From an uncultured Acetatifactor sp. (GTDB lineage Bacteria; Bacillota; Clostridia; Lachnospirales; Lachnospiraceae): a stretch of 19,712 nucleotides of DNA. Of the stretch, positions 7,207-15,116 are shown in pieces. Below the pieces are notes generated by a model. The model ran no database searches. It was not told the DNA's origin and was given only the letters and a program-made list of their open reading frames with translations. Position numbers and translations under genes: made by a program. The DNA is taken from the NCBI GenBank assembly GCA_910578815.1, contig CAJTSE010000033.1, positions 1 to 19,712 on the forward strand. The letters are read 5' to 3'. Position 1 is the stretch's first letter. The number at the start of each line of letters is the position of its first letter.

Positions 7207-9414
7207 TTAGTTGTTGCTGTTGTAGAACTGAACAAGATACTGCCAAGCAGTTTCTTTTAACTGCAGATATTGCGCACCGCTCCAGGTATTGCTTACGGTA
7301 GCAACAGTCTCGTCTGCAGAGGAAGTTCCCTCACCTGAGAAACCACCAACGATAATGTCAACAAACAGGTTCTGCTGATCCTTGCTCTGTCCGAAACGGC
7401 CGCTTGCGCCCAGCTCGGAGAAGCCGGCAATGGTATCGTTCTCAGTCTTGGTATTAGGCAGAACGGTAGGAACAGAGGTATACCACATATTGTCCGCCAG
7501 TGCAAGCTCAGGATGCTTGATGGTGCCCAGCGCAATCGCGTTGGAAATATATCCTGCGCCTTCTTTTCCTACTTCATGAGTACACTGATACTCAAAGGCC
7601 TGGCTCTTTACGAAGCTTAAGGTAGAGCCAAGGAACTGACGAGCATAGTTGGTATAGTTACCCTTTGCCTTCTCCCAAAGCTCTGCATAAGTTGCATCGG
7701 AAATCTTAGGCATTTCCTCACCGTTGAACATAAAGGTCTCGGTGCTTCTGAATGCAGCAGGGCCGTAAGACATCAGAATCTGGCCTTCAGGGCTGAATGC
7801 GTAGTCGATCAGCTTCAATGCAGCGTAAAGCTTGTCTGTATCCTCACCCACGCCTGCTTTGGAAATTGCCCAACCGTCCGTCTTAACGGAACGCCAGGAC
7901 TCGGTAAATCTCATAAATTGCTCGCCCGTGCCGTCATCCCAGCGTGCAACGGGAACCATTACTGCCATATACTTCTCGCCTTCCTGCAGCTTGGTCTCAT
8001 TGTAAACCGTCTGGGTCTGGTTGTAATCGTAGTGCATAAAGCCAAGGTCATTCTCCAGCATGGTCTCGGTCTTCTCTTCGGAACTGTCAATGAAAGACTT
8101 GGAGATCAGACCTTCCTGAGCCATTGCGTTCATTCTCTCAAGTGCAGTGTAAGTTGCAGCCTCCTGACGAGCGTCATGAAGCTTACCGTCGTTACCCACA
8201 AAGAGGTAATCCTGTCTGGATTCCAGACCACGGACACCAAACAGGGTGCCGGCAAAACGGAACATATCTACACGTCTCTGGTTGTTTGCATCCTCACGGG
8301 AGAAGAGACCCTGAATGGTGTCCGTACCGTTAAGGGTAGGCGCATTGGAAACCACGCAGCGCAGCAGAGCTACCAGCTCGTCCGCATCCCATGCCGCATT
8401 CTGTCCGCAGAACAGATTGGAACGGGTGGTCCCGTAATATCCGCCGTAAGCCTGATCAATGTAGTCACGCAGCATATTAACCGCATCTACACCGCTCATG
8501 GAGCCGGCATCGTTCATCTTCTGTACGATATTGCCTGCAGCGTCATAATCCTTGGTAACCTTCTCCACGGACTTGCCGTCTGCCGTAACCACTTCTACCT
8601 CAACCTTTCCGGAAGTAGGCATATAGGGCTGATAAACAGGAGCCGTGGTAGTTCCGCTCTTGTCAGCGGTAAAAGCACCCTCGCCGTCCAAAAGCTTCTG
8701 TACCCAGTCAACTCTCATCAGAGGCATACGCTCGATGTCGTTTACACCGTCAAAATAAGGTGAGAAATAAATCGCCCCTGTAGCAGTGTCGCCTGTAATG
8801 GACAGGCGGACAATGGGATTTGCCTCAAGATATGCCTTAAAGTTAGGCATGCTGTCAATATACTGATTCAGATCAACTACCATTCCCGCTACGCCGGCCT
8901 CTGTCAGCTTGCTTGCGGTACCGCTGACCATATCCACCTGATCCAGCTGTTCTTTCCAGTAGTCCCATTCTTTTGCCGCACTGTTGCCCTGATATTTGTT
9001 TTCGAATACCATGCCCAGCACGTTCTGAACCTCAACCCAGGTGGGCTTTAAATCGCCAGCATTGTAAGTGTTGCCATCTGCCAGAGTAATTCCTTCTCCA
9101 GCCACTTCGGGATCAAAGAACAATCCTGTCTTGGAGTTGTTGTAGCCTGTTGCCATACGAAGTACGGTGCCTTCTGCAAAGGTAAGCTCCGGTGCGGAAG
9201 TGTTTGTATCGCCGCCCTCGTTACCGGCCTGGCTGTCACCGCCGTTGTTTGCTTCGCTGTTACCTGCGCCCCCGTCGTCACTGGCTGCGGGAGTGCTGTT
9301 GCTGGGCTGGTCACTGCTACTGCCATTATCGTTTCCGCCGTTGCCGCAGCCCGACAGAAGCATTGCAGTGGCAAGCGAAACCGCCAGCAATGAAGTAAGT
9401 TTCTTCTTTTTCAT
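7207..9414 (-). CDS. Lipoprotein solute-binding protein of a carbohydrate ABC importer (LplA-like)
   Basis: This 735-residue protein starts MKKKKLTSLL and has a lipobox LLSGC with the lipidated Cys23. A Gly/Asn/Ser/Asp-rich linker (about 24-74) would tether the binding domain to the outer face of the membrane. The remainder fits the extracellular solute-binding fold, with a typical stretch near 545-555 (DYAFSPEGQ). At 735 residues it is clearly longer than LplA/YtcQ-type proteins of about 500, which may mean a large ligand. GGAGG lies just before the ATG. It follows the two permease genes after 64 bases and is followed by hairpins, which suits a highly expressed binding protein. The link to LplBC-type permeases gives the family. 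The ligand is unknown; an oligouronide is a guess from the GH4 partner. Confidence 0.92.
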   Translation of the reverse strand: MKKKKLTSLLAVSLATAMLLSGCGNGGNDNGSSSDQPSNSTPAASDDGGAGNSEANNGGDSQAGNEGGDTNTSAPELTFAEGTVLRMATGYNNSKTGLFFDPEVAGEGITLADGNTYNAGDLKPTWVEVQNVLGMVFENKYQGNSAAKEWDYWKEQLDQVDMVSGTASKLTEAGVAGMVVDLNQYIDSMPNFKAYLEANPIVRLSITGDTATGAIYFSPYFDGVNDIERMPLMRVDWVQKLLDGEGAFTADKSGTTTAPVYQPYMPTSGKVEVEVVTADGKSVEKVTKDYDAAGNIVQKMNDAGSMSGVDAVNMLRDYIDQAYGGYYGTTRSNLFCGQNAAWDADELVALLRCVVSNAPTLNGTDTIQGLFSREDANNQRRVDMFRFAGTLFGVRGLESRQDYLFVGNDGKLHDARQEAATYTALERMNAMAQEGLISKSFIDSSEEKTETMLENDLGFMHYDYNQTQTVYNETKLQEGEKYMAVMVPVARWDDGTGEQFMRFTESWRSVKTDGWAISKAGVGEDTDKLYAALKLIDYAFSPEGQILMSYGPAAFRSTETFMFNGEEMPKISDATYAELWEKAKGNYTNYARQFLGSTLSFVKSQAFEYQCTHEVGKEGAGYISNAIALGTIKHPELALADNMWYTSVPTVLPNTKTENDTIAGFSELGASGRFGQSKDQQNLFVDIIVGGFSGEGTSSADETVATVSNTWSGAQYLQLKETAWQYLVQFYNSNN

Positions 9415-9443
9415 TTTTTTCCTCCTTTTTCTATATCAACCGC

Positions 9444-9470
9444 ATTATAATGCGCGATTGAACAATGCAA
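9444..9470 (-). promoter_or_regulatory. Possible internal promoter before the binding-protein gene, within a palindrome
   Basis: A perfect -10 hexamer TATAAT (9449-9444) lies inside the 14-base palindrome CGCATTATAATGCG (9441-9454). The best upstream hexamer is TTGCAT (9470-9465), at a short spacing of 15 bases. Transcription would start near 9437, about 23 bases before the ATG. It may raise expression of the binding protein relative to the permeases. Equally, the palindrome could simply form an intercistronic hairpin. Confidence 0.35.
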
Positions 9471-9478
9471 TACATGCC

Positions 9479-10366
9479 CTATTTTACTCCGCCTGCATTG
9501 ACGCCCTTAGCGAAGTACTTCTGAATAAAGGGATAAATAATCAATATGGGCACAATGGAACAAACGATCAGGGCGTAAATTACCGAGTCGGAAGCATAAA
9601 TCTCGTTCCAGCCCGTCATGGCCTCCGGATCTGTAAACTCTTCCAGCCGCAGACGGATAAACACCTGCAGGGGATGCTCATTGGTATTCGAAATCATCTG
9701 TCTTGCCCAGAAATATCCGTTCCAGCGGGAAATTCCGAAGAACAGCGCCACCGTAGCAATGATGGACTTACTCATGGGTATGTAGACCCTCCAGAGGACC
9801 TGCATTTCCGTAGCGCCGTCCACAATAGCGGCTTCCTCAATCTCCGAGGGAACACCCTCAAATGAGTTTCTAAGCAGTATAATATTCATGGCAGCCATAC
9901 CCATGGCGATGACCACCAGCCATTTATCGTCCATAATGCCAACGGCATTGAAGACTCTCTTGGTATCCAGATAATTCAGGTACTGGGGTACAAGACCCGC
10001 ACTGAACCACATGGTAAACACAAGGAAGAAGTTAAAGCCCTTACGGAACAGCAGCCGCTTTTTTGACAGTGCATAAGCTCCCAGTATGGAGATGCCCAGC
10101 GCCCAGATCGTTCCGTAAAAGGTTAAAAACAGAGTATTTGTATAGGCATTCCAAAACATATTATTGTTGAACATTCTGGAAAAGGCTTCAAACTGTATAT
10201 CCTTGGGGAGAAGCAACAATTCGTTATACTCCACCACATGCCTGCCGCTTACGGAAGCAGAAAGGGTGTATACAAAAGGATAGAGACAGCAGATTGCAAA
10301 TATGGTCAACAGTGTATAGCTTATGATTTTAAATATTAATTCCGATATTTCAAGTTTTCTCTTCAT
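9479..10366 (-). CDS. Carbohydrate ABC permease, LplC/YtcP-like (inner subunit)
   Basis: This 295-residue integral membrane protein has about six predicted helices, beginning at about residue 11. It carries the ATPase-contact EAA loop (EEAAIVDGATEMQVLWRVYIP, 177-197) with the conserved Gly184, and ends with an IIYPFIQKYFAKGVNAGGVK-type tail, typical of LplC/YtcP relatives. The length is normal. It starts 20 bases after the first permease gene. AAAGGGG upstream is rather far (15 bases), so translation may be coupled. It should form a heterodimer with the product of 10387-11439 and contact one of the two operon ATPases. Confidence 0.95.
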   Translation of the reverse strand: MKRKLEISELIFKIISYTLLTIFAICCLYPFVYTLSASVSGRHVVEYNELLLLPKDIQFEAFSRMFNNNMFWNAYTNTLFLTFYGTIWALGISILGAYALSKKRLLFRKGFNFFLVFTMWFSAGLVPQYLNYLDTKRVFNAVGIMDDKWLVVIAMGMAAMNIILLRNSFEGVPSEIEEAAIVDGATEMQVLWRVYIPMSKSIIATVALFFGISRWNGYFWARQMISNTNEHPLQVFIRLRLEEFTDPEAMTGWNEIYASDSVIYALIVCSIVPILIIYPFIQKYFAKGVNAGGVK

Positions 10367-10386
10367 ACTTTTTTAAACCAGCCCCT

Positions 10387-11439
10387 TTAATAAAGTGATA
10401 CGTTGGATGCCTTCCGGGCGATGGTATTCGCACCGATGACCAGAAGCATTCCGATTACGTTGTTCATCATTTCCGCCGCAGAGGCCAGCCCCTGCATGGT
10501 CCCCGCAATACCGTACCGCTGTGAGAAGGTGGACACCACGTCCGCCGTCATATAAGTATTGGGGTTGTACAACAGCAGGACCTTTTCATACCCCACGTTC
10601 AACAGGGAGCCGATCCTGGTAATCAGCATGATGACAATGGTGGACAAAATACATGGCAGCACCACATATTTCATCTGCGCCAGCTTGCCCGCCCCGTCAA
10701 TCTGCGCCGCCTCGTAACTGGTGGGCGCTATGGCTATAATGGCTGCGAAGAACACGATACTGTCATATCCAGCACCCTCCCAGATGCCGCTGATCTGGTA
10801 AATTGCCCGGAAGAAAGCCGGGTCGTTCAGCAAACCCGCGTAGGCCGCCTCTTCACTGATCAGCCCGATCTGCTGAAGCAGCTGAGAAAGAATACCCACA
10901 CCGGAGGTCAGGGAGCCCTGCTTTACAAGCATGGTCACCATGGAAGTCATAACAACCGTTGACATGAACTTAGGAAGGTACGTCACCACCTGACATACGC
11001 TGCGGGCAATGTTTGAACGTATCTCATTGAAGAACAGGGCGATAATGATCGGCATAGGAAAGCCGAAGCACAGCCCGTAAAAGCTTAACAGGAAAGTGTT
11101 GCGGAAGGCTCTCCAGAATTCCGTGGAAAGTCCGGTCCCCCCCACCAGCAGATTCCGGAAATGAGAAAATCCCAGGTAATACTGATCCGCCACCGGTTTC
11201 ACCGAATCCGTAATCTTAAAGCACCCCAGCAGCTCGTACATGGGGAAGTAACGCCAGAACAGGAATACCAGAATCATCGGTACCAGCATCAGGTACAGCC
11301 GCCAATCCTTTAAAATCATCCTGCCCACATTCAGCCAGTGATGCTTTTCCACATCATCCCTGACAATCTGCTCCGGGTTTTCAATATAGGTTCCGCTTTC
11401 CTCGTCAAAAATCAAATAGTCACAAGCGCCCCGCTGCAT
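10387..11439 (-). CDS. Carbohydrate ABC permease, LplB-like (first subunit)
   Basis: This 350-residue permease has an N-terminal cytoplasmic extension of about 45 residues, followed by about six membrane helices. The first helix runs into FWRYFPMYELLGCF, characteristic of LplB/YtcP-partner permeases. The EAA loop lies at about 242-262 (YEAAQIDGAGKLAQMKYVVLP). AGGAGG lies 8 bases before the ATG and overlaps the stop of the preceding gene, separated by 12 bases. The N-terminal extension (acidic, to about residue 35) is longer than in most relatives, which usually begin near the WRLYLML segment, but its ribosome site is strong, so I keep it. Confidence 0.95.
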   Translation of the reverse strand: MQRGACDYLIFDEESGTYIENPEQIVRDDVEKHHWLNVGRMILKDWRLYLMLVPMILVFLFWRYFPMYELLGCFKITDSVKPVADQYYLGFSHFRNLLVGGTGLSTEFWRAFRNTFLLSFYGLCFGFPMPIIIALFFNEIRSNIARSVCQVVTYLPKFMSTVVMTSMVTMLVKQGSLTSGVGILSQLLQQIGLISEEAAYAGLLNDPAFFRAIYQISGIWEGAGYDSIVFFAAIIAIAPTSYEAAQIDGAGKLAQMKYVVLPCILSTIVIMLITRIGSLLNVGYEKVLLLYNPNTYMTADVVSTFSQRYGIAGTMQGLASAAEMMNNVIGMLLVIGANTIARKASNVSLY

Positions 11440-11451
11440 CCTTCAAACCTC

Positions 11452-12027
11452 CTATAAATTCTCTTTTCTTCTCTCTGCTTCCGTGCGGATCAAATAGTTC
11501 CTCTGATCCTCAAAAAGCCCGTCCATCTTTCGGGAAATCAGCACTACCACCACCGCATATAACAGCGAAAGGGAGTCTGCCATAAAAAATGTACCGACGG
11601 AGCCCGGCGTACCTCCGAAGAACAGGCTCACAAGCCATCTTCCCAACTGTGCGCCGCAAAACGCCGCCACCACAAAAAGAAGCGTATAATATGCTTTGGT
11701 TCTCACCTTCTCCTTACCCACTGTTTTAAAAAGCAAGAGAGCAATCAGCGCAAAGCAGTTGCCGATACAGTATGCTGCAAACTGTTCCGTTCCGGCCCCC
11801 TGAGCCAGACAATAAATAAAACCTCCTGCCACAGCATGAAGTGCTGCAAAACCTCCCCAACGCATCATGACAATACATAAAACAGCCACCAGCTGAGACA
11901 GTGTGTAAAGCTCACCGGAAAACCATCTTGACGCCGCCATCACCGTAATATATTCAAATACGGAAAGAATGACCAGCCAGATCACAAGATCAATAGCCCT
12001 GTACTGCTTAAACGAAATATTCTTCAT
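11452..12027 (-). CDS. ECF-type S-component-like membrane protein, first gene of the sugar operon
   Basis: This 191-residue protein has about six hydrophobic segments between 13 and 165 and a charged tail of about 25 residues (FEDQRNYLIRTEAERRKE). The pattern of a Trp-Gly after a hydrophobic stretch (VMMRWGGFAALHAVAGG, 53-69), compact helices and small length resembles the substrate-binding S components of energy-coupling factor transporters, which bind vitamins or metals. This is resemblance, not proof. No ECF EcfA or EcfT gene is in the window. I chose the ATG at 12027 because the longer reading to 12099 would cover the leader hairpin; GGAG lies 13 bases before it, rather far. The stop overlaps the ribosome site of the LplB-like permease gene, which ties the two together. 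Confidence 0.7.
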   Translation of the reverse strand: MKNISFKQYRAIDLVIWLVILSVFEYITVMAASRWFSGELYTLSQLVAVLCIVMMRWGGFAALHAVAGGFIYCLAQGAGTEQFAAYCIGNCFALIALLLFKTVGKEKVRTKAYYTLLFVVAAFCGAQLGRWLVSLFFGGTPGSVGTFFMADSLSLLYAVVVVLISRKMDGLFEDQRNYLIRTEAERRKENL

Positions 12028-12044
12028 ATTGTAATATGTTCTCC

Positions 12045-12065
12045 GACGGCTACAGCAAAGCCGCC
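12045..12065 (-). promoter_or_regulatory. Leader hairpin directly before the ribosome site of the sugar operon
   Basis: In the minus-strand transcript GGCGGCU pairs with AGCCGUC (12065-12059 with 12051-12045; 7 bp, one G-U pair) around a 7-base loop. GGAG (12044-12041) follows immediately, so the structure borders the ribosome-binding site of the first gene. It has no U tract and is unlikely to be a terminator. It could affect translation or message life. Confidence 0.45.
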
Positions 12066-12093
12066 CGTTTTCGTATATAATTTGGACACTTTT

Positions 12094-12128
12094 AATCAAC
12101 TTTCCACAATTCGAAAGTACCCTTGATT
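12094..12128 (-). promoter_or_regulatory. Operator-like dyad over the sugar-operon transcription start
   Basis: Two nested inverted repeats lie here: ACTTTC (12099-12104) with GAAAGT (12113-12118), and AATCAA (12094-12099) with TTGATT (12123-12128). Their centres differ by about 2.5 bases, so the symmetry is imperfect. The site begins just after the -10 hexamer and covers the predicted start near 12125, where a bound repressor could block transcription. No regulator gene is in the window, so the binding protein is unknown. Confidence 0.35.
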
Positions 12129-12131
12129 TTA

Positions 12132-12159
12132 ATTATACCACTTTTTTGAACAAATTCAA
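12132..12159 (-). promoter_or_regulatory. Main promoter of the carbohydrate-uptake operon
   Basis: On the minus strand TTGAAT (12159-12154) and the perfect TATAAT (12137-12132) are 16 bases apart. Transcription should begin near 12125, giving a leader of about 100 bases before the first gene at 12027. No equally good promoter was seen further down the operon apart from the weak candidate at 9444-9470, so most of the genes to 207 probably depend on it. Confidence 0.7.
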
Positions 12160-12213
12160 TCTTTTTTTATTAAAATTGCATAATTCTACACGAGCCGACC
12201 TTATCCGCCATCT

Positions 12214-14595
12214 CTAAGCCAGTCCGAAAACCATTCCAATCCCGTGAACCAGAAAAGCAATTACCCAGGCTATCGTACACTGAGCAATTACGATTCCGGC
12301 CGCTGCTTTTATTCCACCCATTTCCCGTTTTACCGTTGCAACGGCCGCTACACACGGCGTATAAAGCAATGTAAAAACAAGAAACACAACTGCCGTAAAC
12401 GGTGTAAACAATGTATTCAGCAAAGATACCTTTCCGCCCAAAAGCACTGTCAAAGTAGAAACCATATTTTCCTTGGCGGTAAATCCGGTGATCAATGCTG
12501 TGGAAACTCTCCAGTCCCCGAACCCCAGAGGGGCAAAGATCGGAGCCACCAGGCCTCCCAGCATGGCCAGCAGGCTTTCCTCCGCAGAAGCGGCAACATT
12601 CAGCCTAAGATCAAAAGTTTGCAAAAACCAAATTACAATAGAAGCCGCAAATATAATTGTAAAAGCTTTTCTGATAAATCCTTTTGCTTTTTCCACAATC
12701 AGCTGCAGCACGCTTTTAGCGGAAGGAATCCGATAGTTGGGAAGCTCCATGACAAAGGGCACCGGCTCACCCTTATATTTGGTCTTCTTCAAGAACATGG
12801 CGTATAATACGGCGCACAGAATTCCGAATACGTACAGCCCCACCATCACTAATGCCTGATACCCTCTCGCGAAAAAGGCACCGACCATCATGGAGTAGAC
12901 CGGCAGCTTTGCGGTACAGCTCATAAAGGGTGTCAGCAGGATGGTCATCTTACGATCCCGCTCACTGGAAAGCGTCCTGGTGGACATAATGGCCGGAACG
13001 GAGCAGCCGAAGCCGATCAGCATGGGAACTATGCTCCTGCCGGAAAGCCCGATCCTGCGCAACAGTCTATCCATCACAAATGCCACTCTTGCCATGTACC
13101 CCGTATCCTCCAGGATAGATAGAAAGAAAAACAGCGTCACAATCGTAGGCAGGAAGCTTAAAACACTGCCCACACCGCTGCAGATACCGTCAATCACAAG
13201 GGAATGCACCACCGGATTCACCCTGACAGCCGCAAGCAATCTATCCAAAAGTGTCACGATTGACTCTACTCCCATGGTCATCAGATCGGAAAGTGCCGCC
13301 CCGATCAGGCTGAAAGTCATGGAAAAGATAAGCGCCATAATACCGATAAAACAGGGAATCGCCGTATATTTACCCGTAAGCACCCGGTCTATGGCCATAC
13401 TGCGCTTATGCTCCCTGCTTTCATAGGGACGTACCACGGTCTTAGCACACAGAGACTCAATAAAGGAAAATCTCATGTCCGCAAGAGCCGCCTCCCTGTC
13501 CATCTCCGTTTCCGTCTCCATGACGGATACCAGATGCTCAAAAACCGCTTCTTTTTCCGGCGAAAGACAAAGTTTTTCGGCAATCAGACGGTCATGCTCC
13601 ACCATCTTCGTGGCCGCAAACCGGACCGGCAGTCCTTTTTCCTTCGCGTCTGCTTCCAAGGTATGTATTGCCGCATGTATACATCGGTGCACTGCCCCAA
13701 CGGAATCATTTTCATCCCCGCTTGCCGGGCAAAAATCCACCCGTCCGGGGAGTACCCGATGCCTTGCCACATGGAGCGCATGGTCAATCAGTTCCTCAAT
13801 TCCTTCGTTTTTGGCCGCGGAAATAGGCACAACGGGAATGCCCAGGATTTCTTCCAGCTCGTTTACCCGCACGGAGCCTCCGTTTGCCCTGACTTCATCC
13901 ATCATATTAACCGCCAGCACCATGGGAATCTCCAGTTCCATGAGCTGCATGGTAAGATATAGATTACGCTCCATATTGGTAGCATCAATGATATTGATAA
14001 TTCCGTTGGGCCGGGTGTTCAACAGAAAATCCCTGGTAACAATTTCTTCACTGGAATAAGGAGATAAAGAATAAATTCCCGGCAGATCCGTCACCGTAGC
14101 TTCCTGATGATTCCGAATCACGCCGTCCTTGCGGTCCACCGTCACTCCGGGGAAATTCCCCACATGCTGATTGGAGCCGGTAAGCTGGTTAAACAAAGTT
14201 GTCTTACCACAGTTCTGATTGCCGGCCAGCGCAAACTTTAAGCTTTCTCCCTTTGGAATTTCACGGGCTCCCTCTTCAATACGGCGTCCCGGCGCTCTGC
14301 CCAGCTCACCCACGCCAGGATGAGCCACCGGCGCCATTCTCTGTTCCGTTTTAGGCGTTTCCTGCTTTGTATGGATTTCTTCAATCTCTATCTTTCGTGC
14401 TTCCTCAAGCCGTAACGTCAGCTCATAGCCCCTCAGCTCAATCTGAACCGGATCTCCCATGGGCGCGATTTTTTGAAGCGTAATCTCTGTCTGCGGTGTC
14501 AGCCCCATATCCAGCAAATGATGCCGTAATGTGCCGTTTCCTCCTACCGAACGAATATAAGCACTCTGTTTCGGCTTTAGTTCATCCATTGTCAT
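12214..14595 (-). CDS. FeoA-FeoB fusion, ferrous iron transporter
   Basis: This 793-residue protein joins a FeoA (SH3-like) domain (about 1-75), a flexible linker (about 75-118) and a full FeoB. The G domain shows G1 GNQNCGKT (125-132), PGVTV (149-153), G3 DLPG (170-173), G4 NMMD (230-233) and a G5-like SAAKNEG (259-265). The membrane part carries the gate motifs GFGCSVPAIMS and FMSCTAKLPVYS with conserved Cys. It imports Fe2+ across the membrane. In many species FeoA and FeoB are separate genes; here they are one. No FeoC-like gene follows. AGGTG lies 7 bases before the ATG. It begins 72 bases after the VanZ-like gene, and I see no clear Fur or DtxR box or strong promoter, so it may be co-transcribed from 16307. 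Confidence 0.96.
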   Translation of the reverse strand: MTMDELKPKQSAYIRSVGGNGTLRHHLLDMGLTPQTEITLQKIAPMGDPVQIELRGYELTLRLEEARKIEIEEIHTKQETPKTEQRMAPVAHPGVGELGRAPGRRIEEGAREIPKGESLKFALAGNQNCGKTTLFNQLTGSNQHVGNFPGVTVDRKDGVIRNHQEATVTDLPGIYSLSPYSSEEIVTRDFLLNTRPNGIINIIDATNMERNLYLTMQLMELEIPMVLAVNMMDEVRANGGSVRVNELEEILGIPVVPISAAKNEGIEELIDHALHVARHRVLPGRVDFCPASGDENDSVGAVHRCIHAAIHTLEADAKEKGLPVRFAATKMVEHDRLIAEKLCLSPEKEAVFEHLVSVMETETEMDREAALADMRFSFIESLCAKTVVRPYESREHKRSMAIDRVLTGKYTAIPCFIGIMALIFSMTFSLIGAALSDLMTMGVESIVTLLDRLLAAVRVNPVVHSLVIDGICSGVGSVLSFLPTIVTLFFFLSILEDTGYMARVAFVMDRLLRRIGLSGRSIVPMLIGFGCSVPAIMSTRTLSSERDRKMTILLTPFMSCTAKLPVYSMMVGAFFARGYQALVMVGLYVFGILCAVLYAMFLKKTKYKGEPVPFVMELPNYRIPSAKSVLQLIVEKAKGFIRKAFTIIFAASIVIWFLQTFDLRLNVAASAEESLLAMLGGLVAPIFAPLGFGDWRVSTALITGFTAKENMVSTLTVLLGGKVSLLNTLFTPFTAVVFLVFTLLYTPCVAAVATVKREMGGIKAAAGIVIAQCTIAWVIAFLVHGIGMVFGLA

Positions 14596-14667
14596 TGCAA
14601 TTCACCTCGCCTTTATCGTTTCGGGCTGTGTCACCAACCCTGCTGTCATAAAGTCCCTGCTTCTCCG

Positions 14668-15096
14668 TCATTCTTCTTCCGCTGCGGCCTCCGCCTGCAC
14701 ACGTTTTTTCTGAATCAGCCGTACGACCAGATGATAAATCCCCCTGATCACTGAAAACACAAAAAACATACAGAAAAATCCAAACACGCCAAAAACAATA
14801 TCCGCAAATTCCATGACTCCCGTATTCGTAACCCGCTGCCCAATCTCAATAGCAAAGGTAATCACGATAATCAGGGTGAATACATAAAACCAACTGATCA
14901 CCATAGTATGATTATGTTTTACCAGCCACTTGAAAATCGGATGTATCACAAAGATCATTGCCATTCCCAGCGCCCCGATAATCAAGAAATGCAGTTCCTT
15001 ATCGGAAAAATTGTACTCATAGGCATCATTCAGCTTTAACAGCCAGCTGTGCACCTCCGCTATCATTTCCACGATCCAGTATAAAAATCTACTCAT
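14668..15096 (-). CDS. Small VanZ-like membrane protein
   Basis: This 142-residue protein has three clear membrane helices (about 36-59, 65-87, 100-127). The pattern SDKELHF (31-37), EIGQR (84-88) and a later FADIVFGVFG (98-106) echoes the VanZ family, where Asp-Lys-x-x-His, Glu-x-x-Gln and Asp-x-x-x-x-x-x-Gly are spaced similarly. VanZ proteins are linked with glycopeptide tolerance, but most family members have no known role. The C-terminus is rich in Ala and Glu. It begins 20 bases after the esterase stop, with GGGAG 11 bases before the ATG. It could also be an unrelated membrane protein that only shares this pattern. Confidence 0.7.
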   Translation of the reverse strand: MSRFLYWIVEMIAEVHSWLLKLNDAYEYNFSDKELHFLIIGALGMAMIFVIHPIFKWLVKHNHTMVISWFYVFTLIIVITFAIEIGQRVTNTGVMEFADIVFGVFGFFCMFFVFSVIRGIYHLVVRLIQKKRVQAEAAAEEE

Positions 15097-15116
15097 ATCT
15101 TAAGTATCTCCCATTC

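Noticed and set aside
7918..8763. Plus-strand 281-residue frame opposite the binding protein
   Set aside because: Entirely antisense to the binding-protein coding sequence; no recognisable domain or start signal.
9167..9865. Plus-strand 232-residue frame across the start of the binding protein and the end of LplC
   Set aside because: It overlaps two well-supported genes and has a low-complexity, Pro/Leu/Phe-rich composition caused by the opposite-strand signal peptide and linker.
12170..12355. 61-residue minus-strand frame at the end of FeoB
   Set aside because: It overlaps the FeoB C-terminus in another frame; the Gly/Asn/Ser-rich translation is an artefact.
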